Below, in pieces: positions 40,331 to 48,654 of a DNA stretch of 64,000 nt. The translations under genes were made by a program, and so were the position numbers. The notes below the pieces were generated by a model. It was not told the DNA's origin, searched no databases, and saw only the letters and a program-made list of their open reading frames with translations. How positions within the stretch are numbered: position 1 is the stretch's first letter; each line of letters starts with the position of its first letter. Source of the stretch: CAZWDL01 sp964632995 (GTDB lineage Bacteria > Bacteroidota > Bacteroidia > Chitinophagales > Saprospiraceae); assembly GCA_964632995.1 (NCBI GenBank), contig CAZWDL010000024.1, forward strand, positions 7,188-71,187, written 5' to 3'.

Positions 40331-41836
40331 ATGAGTGCGCGACGCTATTACTTCTACTTACTTGCTTTCCTGGCCGGCGCCGGGGCGATGACCGGCGTAT
40401 TGTCCGGTATTAAGTTACTGGCCCCCTTTTTCGGTACCTCCCTCATAGTCTGGTCAGCAGCGCTGGCTGTTGGCCTGACAGCGCTGACCATCGGGCACTC
40501 TTTGGGCAGCTGGTTTTGCCGAAAATTGACGACAGCGGAAAAAACACTGTACTGGATACTGCTGTTTGCCGGCGCCTTACTTTTTGTATTGCCCTACATC
40601 AGTAAGTGGATTGTCCGGTGGACACTGGATATGGAATTAATTGGTGGAGCGGTTTTTTCCCTGCTGTTCACTTTACTTCCTTTTCTGGTACTTATCGGCG
40701 CCTCTTCACCTGTATTTATTGACCTGTTGACCAAAAAGGCCGGGCAGGCGGGCAGCAGTGCGGGGGGCTTATTCGCCGTCTATGCGTTCGGCGCTATCCT
40801 GATGACCATCCTGCTCGGTTTCCTGGTTATTCCCGATTTTGGCGTCAGCTGGCCGGCCATGATCCTGGGCGCCCTGCTGATGGTCTTTCCGGCGTTTTCC
40901 CTGATCCGGCATGGATTGCCCTGGGGGCTGGGATTATTCTTTGTTTTGCTGATATTCGCTTCCGCCAGGGAGCCCTACGAAGAAATCAATCCTTTCTATG
41001 AAAAAATCTATCAGACCGAGAGCATGCTCGGGCTGATAGAGATATTCACTTTTCCGGCGCCCGGTAATGAGCAGCGGCTCCTGCGAGGGCTTTTCCTCAA
41101 CCGCATCCTGCAAACCGTCATTGACCCCCAGGATTTATCCTATAATTTCCAACCCCACTCAGCCTTTATCCCCAAAGCGGCCAAAGAGCTGGCGAAGGGC
41201 CCTCGGGCTTTACTGCTTGGCATGGGAGGCGGCCACCTGGCCCGGCAGCTCGATTCCCTGGGGTTTGAAATGGACGTGGTGACCTACGATCGCCGGTTGC
41301 GAAAAGTAGCGACCAGGTATTTTGGTTTCAGGCCGGAGCAAGGAGTGGTGATGGACGATGCCCGCCACTTCCTTCAGCGCAGCGCCCAACAGTATGATCT
41401 GATCGTTTATGATATGCTGAAAGTGGAAACCATGTCCGGTTATCTGCTGACCAGGGAAGCCTGGGAACTGGTCAAGGGCCGGCTTGACTCCGATGGGCTG
41501 GTGGTGCTGCATTTGTACGCCGGACAGGAGCCGGTCAACAGGACAGTGACCGATGCGATCCTGCGTTCGATGAAACAGGCGGGGTTCACCTATAGCTCTT
41601 ACCACCTTAAAAACGACTTCGCTCCGCAAAGCCGGGTAGTATTGGCTCATGGATGGACGGCCGGGAAACCGGAACCACAGATAGTTGAATGGACGGACAC
41701 GGCTTTTCAGATCACCGAAGAAATCCTTGATCCTTCCACGGCTCCCCTGCTCACCGATGAACGACCTCATCCGCTGCTCTTCACCCGCGCCGCCATGGCC
41801 TGGCGCAAAAGTTCGCAGGAGTTATTGAAGAACTGA
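40331..41836 (+). CDS. Membrane-bound spermidine-synthase-like fusion, copy 2 (altered cofactor site)
   Basis: 501 residues with the same layout as the protein at 36240-37754: about seven N-terminal helices (FLAGAGAMTGVLSGIKLLAP, FFGTSLIVWSAALAVGLTAL) and a Rossmann domain with ALLLGMGGGHLARQLDSLG and VMDDARHF. The acidic residue of copy 1 (VVEIDKR) is replaced: here it is VVTYDRR, so the Glu that holds the ribose of SAM or decarboxylated SAM is a Thr. The following YDVFKGESAPEH block of copy 1 reads YDMLKVETMSGY. It may bind a different ligand or have lost catalysis. It converges on the EF-G paralogue with 32 bases between stops. Confidence 0.83.
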   Translation: MSARRYYFYLLAFLAGAGAMTGVLSGIKLLAPFFGTSLIVWSAALAVGLTALTIGHSLGSWFCRKLTTAEKTLYWILLFAGALLFVLPYISKWIVRWTLDMELIGGAVFSLLFTLLPFLVLIGASSPVFIDLLTKKAGQAGSSAGGLFAVYAFGAILMTILLGFLVIPDFGVSWPAMILGALLMVFPAFSLIRHGLPWGLGLFFVLLIFASAREPYEEINPFYEKIYQTESMLGLIEIFTFPAPGNEQRLLRGLFLNRILQTVIDPQDLSYNFQPHSAFIPKAAKELAKGPRALLLGMGGGHLARQLDSLGFEMDVVTYDRRLRKVATRYFGFRPEQGVVMDDARHFLQRSAQQYDLIVYDMLKVETMSGYLLTREAWELVKGRLDSDGLVVLHLYAGQEPVNRTVTDAILRSMKQAGFTYSSYHLKNDFAPQSRVVLAHGWTAGKPEPQIVEWTDTAFQITEEILDPSTAPLLTDERPHPLLFTRAAMAWRKSSQELLKN

Positions 41837-41868
41837 TTTAACCCAAATTATTTTGTAAGACCGCGCAA

Positions 41869-44004
41869 CTACGCCTCGGTCAGTTCCGCCTTGTAATCGC
41901 TGATCAATCGTTGCTGCACATCGTGCGGCACCGACTGGAATTCGGCGAATTTTTGCTTGAACTTGGCCCGGCCCTGCGACAGCGAGCGTAGCGTCGAGGA
42001 ATACTGATAGAGCTCTGCGAGGGGTAGTTTGGCCATGATCTTCTGATAATGTCCTTCGCTGCCCATCCCTTGAATGATGGCCCGGCGGGTTTGCAGATCG
42101 CCCATAATTTCGCCCATGACCTCATCGGAACAGAGGATTTCCACATCGTAGATCGGCTCCATAATTTGCGGAGCGGCTTTCATAAAGGCCGACTTAAAGG
42201 CCATTGTAGAAGCAATCATAAAGGCCATATCGTTGGAGTCGACGGGGTGCATTTTGCCGTCGTAGATGCACACGCGGATATCCTGACAGAAGGAGCCGGT
42301 GAGCGGTCCTTCCTCCATTTTTTGCATGATCCCTTTTTTGATGGCGTTGGAGTATTTGTTGTCGATCGCGCCACCGACGATACACCAGTAGTAGGCGAGC
42401 TTACCGCCCCAGGGCAGCTCTTCAATTTCCACATTTCTTACGGAAAGCCCTTCGGGGTCCGGCATGCCTTCCTCATAAGGTTCGATGCGCATATGCACCT
42501 CGGCAAACTGGCCGGCGCCGCCGGTCTGTTTTTTGTGGCGGTATTCCTCCTCAGCCTGTTTGGTGATGGTTTCCCGAAAGGAGATGCGCGGTTTGATGAA
42601 GTCCATGCTCACGTCATGCAGCAACTCGATGCGGTGTTTAACGAGGTCGAGATGCAGCTGTCCCTGACCGAAGAGCAAGGTTTGTTTTAGTGTTTTGGAT
42701 TGCTCCAGGTGCAGTGTGGGGTCTTCCTCCTCGATCTGGTGCAGGGCTTTAATGAGTTTTTCCATGTCGGCCTTGCTGGGAGGCTTAACGGCTACCCGGA
42801 TGCGCGATTCGGGGAAGTGCATCGGTTCGATCTTGCGGTCGACGCCTTTTGTATTCAGGGTGTCGTTGGTATGCGTGTTTTTCAGTTTGACCGTCACCCC
42901 GATATCTCCCGCTCTGAGTTCGTTGACTTGCTCGCGTTTGGAACCATTGGTGATGTAGACCTGCCCGAAACGTTCGGATTCCTGATTGCCGGCGTTGACG
43001 AGCTCGTCGCCCGCCTTGAGGGTGCCGCAGAATACTTTAAAATAGGAGACCAGGCCGACGCGCGGCTCGGAGATGGTTTTGAAGATAAAAACGGTGGTAT
43101 CATCTTCCTCGTTGCACGCCAGGTCTTCTCCTCCTTCAAGCTTGGCGGCGGGGCGGTCGGCAGGGGAGGGGCATACGTCATTGATAAAACCCATGATCCG
43201 TCCGCTACCCATGTTGTTGGAGGCGGAGCAGCAGAAGACGGGAAAAAGTTCCTGTTTACCGATGGCGATACGCAGGCCGTACGACAGTTCTTCTTCGGTA
43301 AGTTCCCCTTTTTCGAAGTAACGCTCCATCAGCTCCTCGTCGTTTTCCGCGGCTGCCTCAACGATGGCGTTGTGCATTTCCTGGACGCGCTCCTTCTCCG
43401 ATTCCGGTATGGGTTGCTTTTCCGGTTTGCCGCCTCCTTCCGGAAACACGTACATCGTCATGCGCAGCGCATCGACAATTTTATTGAAGCCGGCGCCTGG
43501 ATTGAGAGGATATTGCATAGGTACTACCTTGTGTTCATCGTAGCGTCCTTTGAGTTGTTCGAGGGAAAGGTTAAAGTCGGCTTTTTCGTGATCCACCTGG
43601 TTGATGACAAAAAGGGCCGGCGTTTTAAAGCTGTCGACATATTCCCAGATGAGCTCCGTGCCTACTTCAACCCCGTTTTTGGCGTTGACCACCATGACAC
43701 CTGTATCGGCTACTTTTAAGGAACAGATCACCTCTCCGATGAAGTCGTCAAAACCAGGCGTATCGAGAATATTGATCTTGGATTCCTTCCACTCGTCGTG
43801 CATCAGAGCGGTAAAAAGGGAATTCTCTCGTTCGTGCTCCAGTTCGGTATAGTCAGAAACCGTATTGTGCTCCTCTACCGTGCCACGCCGGTTCAATTCG
43901 CCCGCCTCGTAAAGCATTGTTTCTGCTAAAGTGGTTTTTCCTGACCCGGAGTGGCCTAATAGTACTACGTTTCGGATGTTTTTAGTGTCGAAGCTCATAG
44001 ACAA
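41869..44004 (-). CDS. Elongation factor G-like GTPase (EF-G paralogue)
   Basis: 711 residues with all EF-G domains. G1 GHSGSGKTT (17-25), G3 DTPGFDD (about 80-86), G4 NQVD (about 136-139; usually NKxD). EF-G domain IV block KKQTGGAGQFAEVHMRIEP and domain V EILCSDEVMGEIMGDLQTRRA are clear. Sequence differences from housekeeping FusA (shorter switch I, GTVEEHNTVSDYTELEHERENS) place it with the EF-G-like paralogues whose role in translocation, ribosome recycling or stress is not settled. It is not in a str operon (no rpsL, rpsG or tuf nearby), as expected for the second copy. Confidence 0.9.
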   Translation of the reverse strand: MSMSFDTKNIRNVVLLGHSGSGKTTLAETMLYEAGELNRRGTVEEHNTVSDYTELEHERENSLFTALMHDEWKESKINILDTPGFDDFIGEVICSLKVADTGVMVVNAKNGVEVGTELIWEYVDSFKTPALFVINQVDHEKADFNLSLEQLKGRYDEHKVVPMQYPLNPGAGFNKIVDALRMTMYVFPEGGGKPEKQPIPESEKERVQEMHNAIVEAAAENDEELMERYFEKGELTEEELSYGLRIAIGKQELFPVFCCSASNNMGSGRIMGFINDVCPSPADRPAAKLEGGEDLACNEEDDTTVFIFKTISEPRVGLVSYFKVFCGTLKAGDELVNAGNQESERFGQVYITNGSKREQVNELRAGDIGVTVKLKNTHTNDTLNTKGVDRKIEPMHFPESRIRVAVKPPSKADMEKLIKALHQIEEEDPTLHLEQSKTLKQTLLFGQGQLHLDLVKHRIELLHDVSMDFIKPRISFRETITKQAEEEYRHKKQTGGAGQFAEVHMRIEPYEEGMPDPEGLSVRNVEIEELPWGGKLAYYWCIVGGAIDNKYSNAIKKGIMQKMEEGPLTGSFCQDIRVCIYDGKMHPVDSNDMAFMIASTMAFKSAFMKAAPQIMEPIYDVEILCSDEVMGEIMGDLQTRRAIIQGMGSEGHYQKIMAKLPLAELYQYSSTLRSLSQGRAKFKQKFAEFQSVPHDVQQRLISDYKAELTEA

Positions 44005-44284
44005 TGCATTTTGGAATGGTTAATTATCGCGCTTTCAGGTTTTTTTCACGCAGGATTAATTATTTTTCCCGTAGAATGCTCGTGAATGCACGAGCAGGCG
44101 TAATTTAAGGGCCGGAAGCCCCGTCACAGATGATTATTGTCACCGGAAACTATTAATAAAGTCATCTGCTTCCTGGAAGCAAGGCAAATCCTTCCTGGTT
44201 CAGTGAAATATTTTACGATTTCTTGCAACCGGGCAATCAAATTAGGAAATTGACACAACAAAACAAAATAAAAAGAGCAGTCAC

Positions 44285-45130
44285 ATGATTCAGTATTATA
44301 ATCTCAACGGTGAAAGGGTCCCGGTTAACGAAGCCAAGCTGTTGGTTAACGATCTCGCCATTATTCGCGGCTATGGTATTTTCGATTATTTTCTGGCGCG
44401 CCGGGGACAGCCCCTCTTCATCGACGATTACCTCAATCGCTTTTACAACTCGGCGGAAAAAATGCACATGAAAGTTCCGCTGGAGCGACCGGAACTGCAC
44501 CACGCTATTCAGGAGCTGATCGATGCCAACGGACAAGAGGAAGCCGGCATCCGGTTGGTGCTCACCGGCGGCTACGCCGACGACGGCTACACGCCCAAAA
44601 ACCCCAATCTTATCATCCTGCAGCATCCCATGCCCCGGCAGCCGCAGGAACGCTTCGATAACGGCGTCAAGCTGATCACCCACCGCTACGAGCGCGACGT
44701 GCCCGAGGTGAAAACCATCAACTACCTGGAAGGTATCCGACTGATCCCCGAACTGAAGAAGGCAGGCGCCCTGGAACCGCTTTATCACGACGGCGCCTAC
44801 CTCACCGAATCGGTCCGCTCCAACTTCTTCCTGGTACTCGACGACGAGCGTATCGTCACGCCCGATAGCAATATCCTTTTTGGGATTACCCGTAAAAAGG
44901 TGCTGGAAAAAGCGAGGGAACACTTCGAGGTGGAGGAGCGCGGCGTGCGGGTGGAAGAACTCGAAGATGCCCGTGAAGCTTTCCTCACCGGCTCCACCAA
45001 GCTCCTGATGCCGGTGGTGCAGATTGACGATATCGTTTTCGGCGACGGCCGCCCGGGACCGGTGACGAAGAAACTGATGCAGCTGTTTGAAGAAACGACG
45101 AAGGAGTACCTGGCGAGTGGGGTAAGATAA
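44285..45130 (+). CDS. PLP-dependent class IV aminotransferase (branched-chain/D-amino-acid type)
   Basis: 281 residues. Fold type IV with the PLP lysine in EVKTINYLEG (K143), the phosphate-binding strand GAYLTESVRSNFFLV (about 170-184), and LTGSTKLLMPV (about 234-244). Length and FDYFLAR near the start (33-39) fit the branched-chain aminotransferase/D-alanine aminotransferase group; the exact substrate cannot be told. It is preceded by a 280-base gap and followed by a hairpin repeat; it is probably transcribed alone. Confidence 0.88.
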   Translation: MIQYYNLNGERVPVNEAKLLVNDLAIIRGYGIFDYFLARRGQPLFIDDYLNRFYNSAEKMHMKVPLERPELHHAIQELIDANGQEEAGIRLVLTGGYADDGYTPKNPNLIILQHPMPRQPQERFDNGVKLITHRYERDVPEVKTINYLEGIRLIPELKKAGALEPLYHDGAYLTESVRSNFFLVLDDERIVTPDSNILFGITRKKVLEKAREHFEVEERGVRVEELEDAREAFLTGSTKLLMPVVQIDDIVFGDGRPGPVTKKLMQLFEETTKEYLASGVR

Positions 45131-45139
45131 AAAGGATTG

Positions 45140-45171
45140 CCCGCCTTCGCACGAGGCTACGGCGGGCGAAG
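45140..45171. repeat. Hairpin repeat, second copy of the 21060 element
   Basis: CCCGCCTTCGCACGAGGCTA plus CGGCGGGCGAAG matches 21060-21091 at 29 of 32 bases. CCCGCC/GGCGGG and CTTCGC/GCGAAG can pair, so each copy folds on itself. It lies 10 bases after the aminotransferase stop codon. Confidence 0.85.
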
Positions 45172-45216
45172 AAGAATTGGAGGGGGCAAAGGTAAAACTC
45201 ATATTATTACAGGCAC

Positions 45217-46254
45217 ATGCGGGTAATTTTTCTTCTTCTGCTATTACCGGCTTTTCTTTGGGGACAGGAGAGCATACCGGTAATCGACAACCTGGACCTC
45301 GGGACTGTTCCGGCTGGAACCATTAAAAAGTACTGGCTACACCTGGCAGACAATGGCCTGAGTCAGCCGGTATACGTTCCGGTGATCGTTGCCAAGGGAT
45401 ATATGACGGGGCCGGTACTAGGGCTGGTGGCGGCCATCCACGGCAATGAACTGAACGGCATTCCGGTGATCCAGCAAATTTTCCGGGAACTCGACCACGG
45501 AGAAATGCAAGGAACCGTCGTGGGAGTGCCGGGGCTCAATGCCTTTGCCATCCCATTGGATCAGCGGGAGTACATGGACGGGATAGACCTGAACCGGGTA
45601 TTCCCGGGCAGTGCCGGCGGGCCGGTGAGCAGCCAGTATGTCCACCGTGCCTTCGACCGCCTGATCCGTCATTTCGACTATCAGATCGATATGCACACAG
45701 CCAGCTTCGGCCGCATCAACGCTTTCTACGTGCGAGCTGACCTGTCTGTAGACACGCTGGCTCAGCTCGCCCGCCTGCAGGAACCCGATATCATTCTGAA
45801 CAGCAAAGGCCCCTCAGTAGGGCAGGCTGCCGCCGGCGGGCGGGCACTGCGCTCCGAAGCCACGGCCGCCGGCATTCCCACCATCACTATCGAATACGGC
45901 AATCCGCAGGTATACCAACCGGAGCTGATCGAACGGGGTATCGCCGGTATTCGTCGTACCCTGGAGTATTTTGGGATACAGCCGTTCGGGGAAAGTGCGG
46001 AAGCTGAAGAAGCGCCTCACTACTGCAAAAAGTCCTACTGGGTTTACACCGATGCCGGCGGACTGCTGGAAGTGCTGCCTGATTTGAACCAGGTTGTGGA
46101 ACAGGGAGAACGAATCGCCGTACTGCGCAATCCGTTTGGAGATGTCATTCGGGAATATTACGCGCCGGAGCGGGGCGTAGTCATCGGGAAAAGTACCAAC
46201 CCGGTGAATATGAACGGCGGGCGGATACTGCATTTGGGGGTGTTGGAGGAATGA
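45217..46254 (+). CDS. Secreted succinylglutamate desuccinylase/aspartoacylase-type M14 zinc hydrolase
   Basis: 345 residues. Short signal peptide (1-16, LWGQ). Zinc ligands in IHGNELNG (H75, E78) and QIDMHTASFG (about 157-166), plus GIDLNRVFPG (substrate-binding Arg), are the AstE/AspA signature. A C-terminal ~80-residue beta domain (KSYWVYTDAGGLLEVLPDLNQVVEQGERI) is the lid seen in this family. It removes acyl or amino-acid groups from a small amide outside the cytoplasm. It begins a run of amide and peptide hydrolases on the same strand (46.3, 48.7 and 49.9 kb). Confidence 0.9.
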   Translation: MRVIFLLLLLPAFLWGQESIPVIDNLDLGTVPAGTIKKYWLHLADNGLSQPVYVPVIVAKGYMTGPVLGLVAAIHGNELNGIPVIQQIFRELDHGEMQGTVVGVPGLNAFAIPLDQREYMDGIDLNRVFPGSAGGPVSSQYVHRAFDRLIRHFDYQIDMHTASFGRINAFYVRADLSVDTLAQLARLQEPDIILNSKGPSVGQAAAGGRALRSEATAAGIPTITIEYGNPQVYQPELIERGIAGIRRTLEYFGIQPFGESAEAEEAPHYCKKSYWVYTDAGGLLEVLPDLNQVVEQGERIAVLRNPFGDVIREYYAPERGVVIGKSTNPVNMNGGRILHLGVLEE

Positions 46255-46296
46255 GTGGCTGATGAAAAAGAAACTTCATACTGATACCTGGTTTTC

Positions 46297-47952
46297 ATGA
46301 AAAGTGACCTGCTTTTTCATCTCGTATTGTTCTTGGCATTGCTTGCTACCGCATGCAAAGATGGACAGGAACATTCTCCCCCTTTCCCCGTAGGCGTCGT
46401 CACAGCGGCCTCTCCTGAAGCATCCGAAGCCGGACAGCTTATTCTCGAAAAGGGCGGCAATGCCGTCGATGCGGCCGTTGCGGTGGCCTTTGCCCTGGGC
46501 GTCACCGAGCCGGCCATGTCAGGTTTGGGAGGAGGCACGCAAGTGCTATTGGCCCTTCCCGGGGAAGAACCTATCGCCATTAACGGCTCCACCTATGCAC
46601 CGGCCGCTACGCCGGCAGATGCGACAGCAGAAGACCTGACTTACCACTGCCGGAGTACCATACCCTCGACCGTGCGGGTGCTCGACTACCTTTGGCGCAA
46701 ATACGGAAGCGGGCGTATTACCTGGCGGCAGTTGCTGGCGCCGGCCATTCGCTATGCGGACCGTGGTTTCGCCGTGGGAACTTTTCGCCATCAGGTATAC
46801 CGGCGCTATGCGGCGTCTCTGCAGGACAGCCCCCATGCAACGGAATTCTTCCTCCTGCCCGACGGAACCATTCCCGCGCCGGGCGATACCCTTCGTCAAC
46901 CGGTGCTGGCCCGCACCCTGCGCCGCCTGGCGGAGGAAGGCCCCATGGATTTCTATCAGGGAAAGATGGCCGAACAGATCGCCACCGATATGGCCATGAA
47001 CGGAGGATGGATCACCTTGGAGGACCTCAGGCAGTTTCCCGAACCGGAGGTACTGCCGGCCCTCCACAGCACTTATCGCGGTTACGACGTCTATACTCAA
47101 CCGCCTCCCTGCGGCGGCTGGACGGTACTGCTGATGCTTCATTTGTTGGAACAGTTGCCTGAAACCAGCCTGGCTCCCGGCGCCGTTCCGGAACGCCTGC
47201 TCGCCCTGGTTCGCGCCCTGGACGCCGGACACCAGGATCGCTCAGAGGCGCCGGTGACCAACCTGCTCGATTACCAGGCAGAGGTGGCTCAAAAACTAGA
47301 TAAGGCTTACGCCAAAAAACTATTGGATGCTTATCAGATTGAAGAAAAAATCAAAGCGCCGGCAGCTACGGAAGGCGAAACCACCCACTTCTCCGTCGTG
47401 GATGCCGAGGGTATGGCGGTTGCCGTAACGGCCAGCATCAATGCCTATTTTGGCGCGAAAGCAGCCTCGCCGCAGCTCGGATTTTTGTACAACACCTATA
47501 TGGATGATTTCGAACTGGGGGATCCGGATCACCCTTTCGCTATCCGGCCGGGCGCCATGGCTTACTCTTCCATGAGCCCGACTATGGTTCAGGAGAACGG
47601 GGAAACGGTCCTGGTGCTCGGCAGTCCGGGGAGTAAAAGAATCATCTCCACCGTCGCTCAGTTAACTCAGCGATGGATCGACGGCGAACGGGATATTGCA
47701 ACCCTCGTCGCCGCCCCCCGCGTCCACGTCATCAATGGAAAAGTGTATCTGGAAGATATGAAAATGCCCGCCGCCTGGCGGCAGCAAATACGCCGCACCG
47801 GGTATGAAATCGCTTTTCCCAGCTACGAGCTCACCCAAAACGGACTTAATGCTTATTTTGGCGGAGTCCATGCCATCGCCCGCGAAAATGGCCGCTGGCA
47901 TGGCGCCGCCGATCCGCGACGGGACGGAAGGGTGATGGGGGAGGGATACTAG
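46297..47952 (+). CDS. ggt: Gamma-glutamyltransferase lipoprotein
   Basis: 551 residues. Lipobox LATAC (C20). GGNAVDAAVAVAFALGVTEP (53-72) and SGLGGG (75-80) start the family. Autoprocessing would occur at EGETTHFSVVD, with T363 the new N-terminal nucleophile; SMSPTMV and VLGSPGSKRI (about 425-455) build the oxyanion and gamma-glutamyl site. It cleaves gamma-glutamyl bonds such as in glutathione in the periplasm. At about 550 residues it is of normal length. The TAG stop is contributed by a short-period repeat. Confidence 0.95.
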   Translation: MKSDLLFHLVLFLALLATACKDGQEHSPPFPVGVVTAASPEASEAGQLILEKGGNAVDAAVAVAFALGVTEPAMSGLGGGTQVLLALPGEEPIAINGSTYAPAATPADATAEDLTYHCRSTIPSTVRVLDYLWRKYGSGRITWRQLLAPAIRYADRGFAVGTFRHQVYRRYAASLQDSPHATEFFLLPDGTIPAPGDTLRQPVLARTLRRLAEEGPMDFYQGKMAEQIATDMAMNGGWITLEDLRQFPEPEVLPALHSTYRGYDVYTQPPPCGGWTVLLMLHLLEQLPETSLAPGAVPERLLALVRALDAGHQDRSEAPVTNLLDYQAEVAQKLDKAYAKKLLDAYQIEEKIKAPAATEGETTHFSVVDAEGMAVAVTASINAYFGAKAASPQLGFLYNTYMDDFELGDPDHPFAIRPGAMAYSSMSPTMVQENGETVLVLGSPGSKRIISTVAQLTQRWIDGERDIATLVAAPRVHVINGKVYLEDMKMPAAWRQQIRRTGYEIAFPSYELTQNGLNAYFGGVHAIARENGRWHGAADPRRDGRVMGEGY

Positions 47953-47991
47953 ATGCTGGATACTAGATGCTAGATGGGTGCTGGGTGCTGG
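47945..47991. repeat. ATACTAGATGCTGG short-period repeat over the ggt stop
   Basis: GATACTAGATGCTGGATACT, then AGATGCTAGATGGGTGCTGG and GTGCTGG: words of 7-8 nt (GATACTA, GATGCTG, GATGCTA, GGTGCTG) in tandem. The ggt stop codon TAG (47950-47952) is part of the first unit. GATGCTG and CAGCATC (47998-48004) allow a loose hairpin. The relative at 57276-57381 has the complementary words (CCAGCATC). Confidence 0.75.
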
Positions 47992-48059
47992 CGAATTCAG
48001 CATCTATTTTGAAAAACAGATGAAGCAATTTTCAATTTTTTTTCATAAAAAATTCCACC

Positions 48060-48440
48060 GTGAAATACATCTCTACCCGCAAAGCTCCGATACCGGCCGG
48101 GCACTACGCCCAGGCAACCGTGCTGCGCGATATGGTCTTCGTTTCCGGACAACTGCCCGTCGATCCGGCAACCGGAGCCATCGTTCCGGGCTCCATCACT
48201 GAACAGACCGAACAGGTACTGCAAAACGTAGAAGCCGTCCTGGAAGCCGCCGGCAGCGGCATCGGCAACGTGCTGAAGACAACCATCTATATAGCCGATA
48301 TCGAGCTTTGGGGCGAGGTCAACGCTATTTATGGCCGCCATTTTGGTAAGCATCGTCCCGCGCGGGCAGTCGTGCCGGTGCCTACGCTGCACCACGGGGC
48401 ATTGATTGAAATGGAGGCGATTGCGTATATTCCGGGGTAG
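48060..48440 (+). CDS. ridA: RidA family reactive imine/enamine deaminase
   Basis: 126 residues from a GTG start. STRKAPIPAGHYAQATVLRD, VFVSGQLPVDPATG, QTEQVLQNVEAVLEAAG and HRPARAVVPVPTLHHGALIEMEAIA are the RidA/YjgF signature; the catalytic arginine is in PARAVV (about R104) and the last Glu in IEMEA. It hydrolyses 2-aminoacrylate-type intermediates made by PLP enzymes. The TAG stop is followed at once by a palindromic repeat. Confidence 0.92.
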   Translation: MKYISTRKAPIPAGHYAQATVLRDMVFVSGQLPVDPATGAIVPGSITEQTEQVLQNVEAVLEAAGSGIGNVLKTTIYIADIELWGEVNAIYGRHFGKHRPARAVVPVPTLHHGALIEMEAIAYIPG

Positions 48441-48619
48441 AGTTTAGAAGTTTAGCGCCCTGACTGCTTTGCAGCAGGGCTGTTTAGGAGTTTAGGGCTT
48501 GTCGTGGAAAAATCCGGGAGAACCGGGTTTTATCTTAGCTAATCATGGCTAGCCCCTAAACTCCTAAACCAGCTGCTCCGAAGGAGCGGTAACTAAACTT
48601 CTAAACTCTTCTAAACTCC
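48441..48619. repeat. AGTTTAGAAGTTTAG-type inverted repeat, second copy
   Basis: Left arm AGTTTAGAAGTTTAG ..TGTTTAGGAGTTTAGG, right arm CCCTAAACTCCTAAAC ..CTAAACTTCTAAACTCTTCTAAACTCC. It matches the type at 22856-22999: same 9-nt word, same two-tier layout with an inner CTGACTGCTTTGCAGCAGGG / AGCTGCTCCGAAGGAGCGG pair. It starts exactly at the ridA stop and ends 35 bases before the next start. 179 bases. Confidence 0.85.
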
Positions 48620-48654
48620 CGGCAAGCATTTCAACACACAACCTAAAACACATC

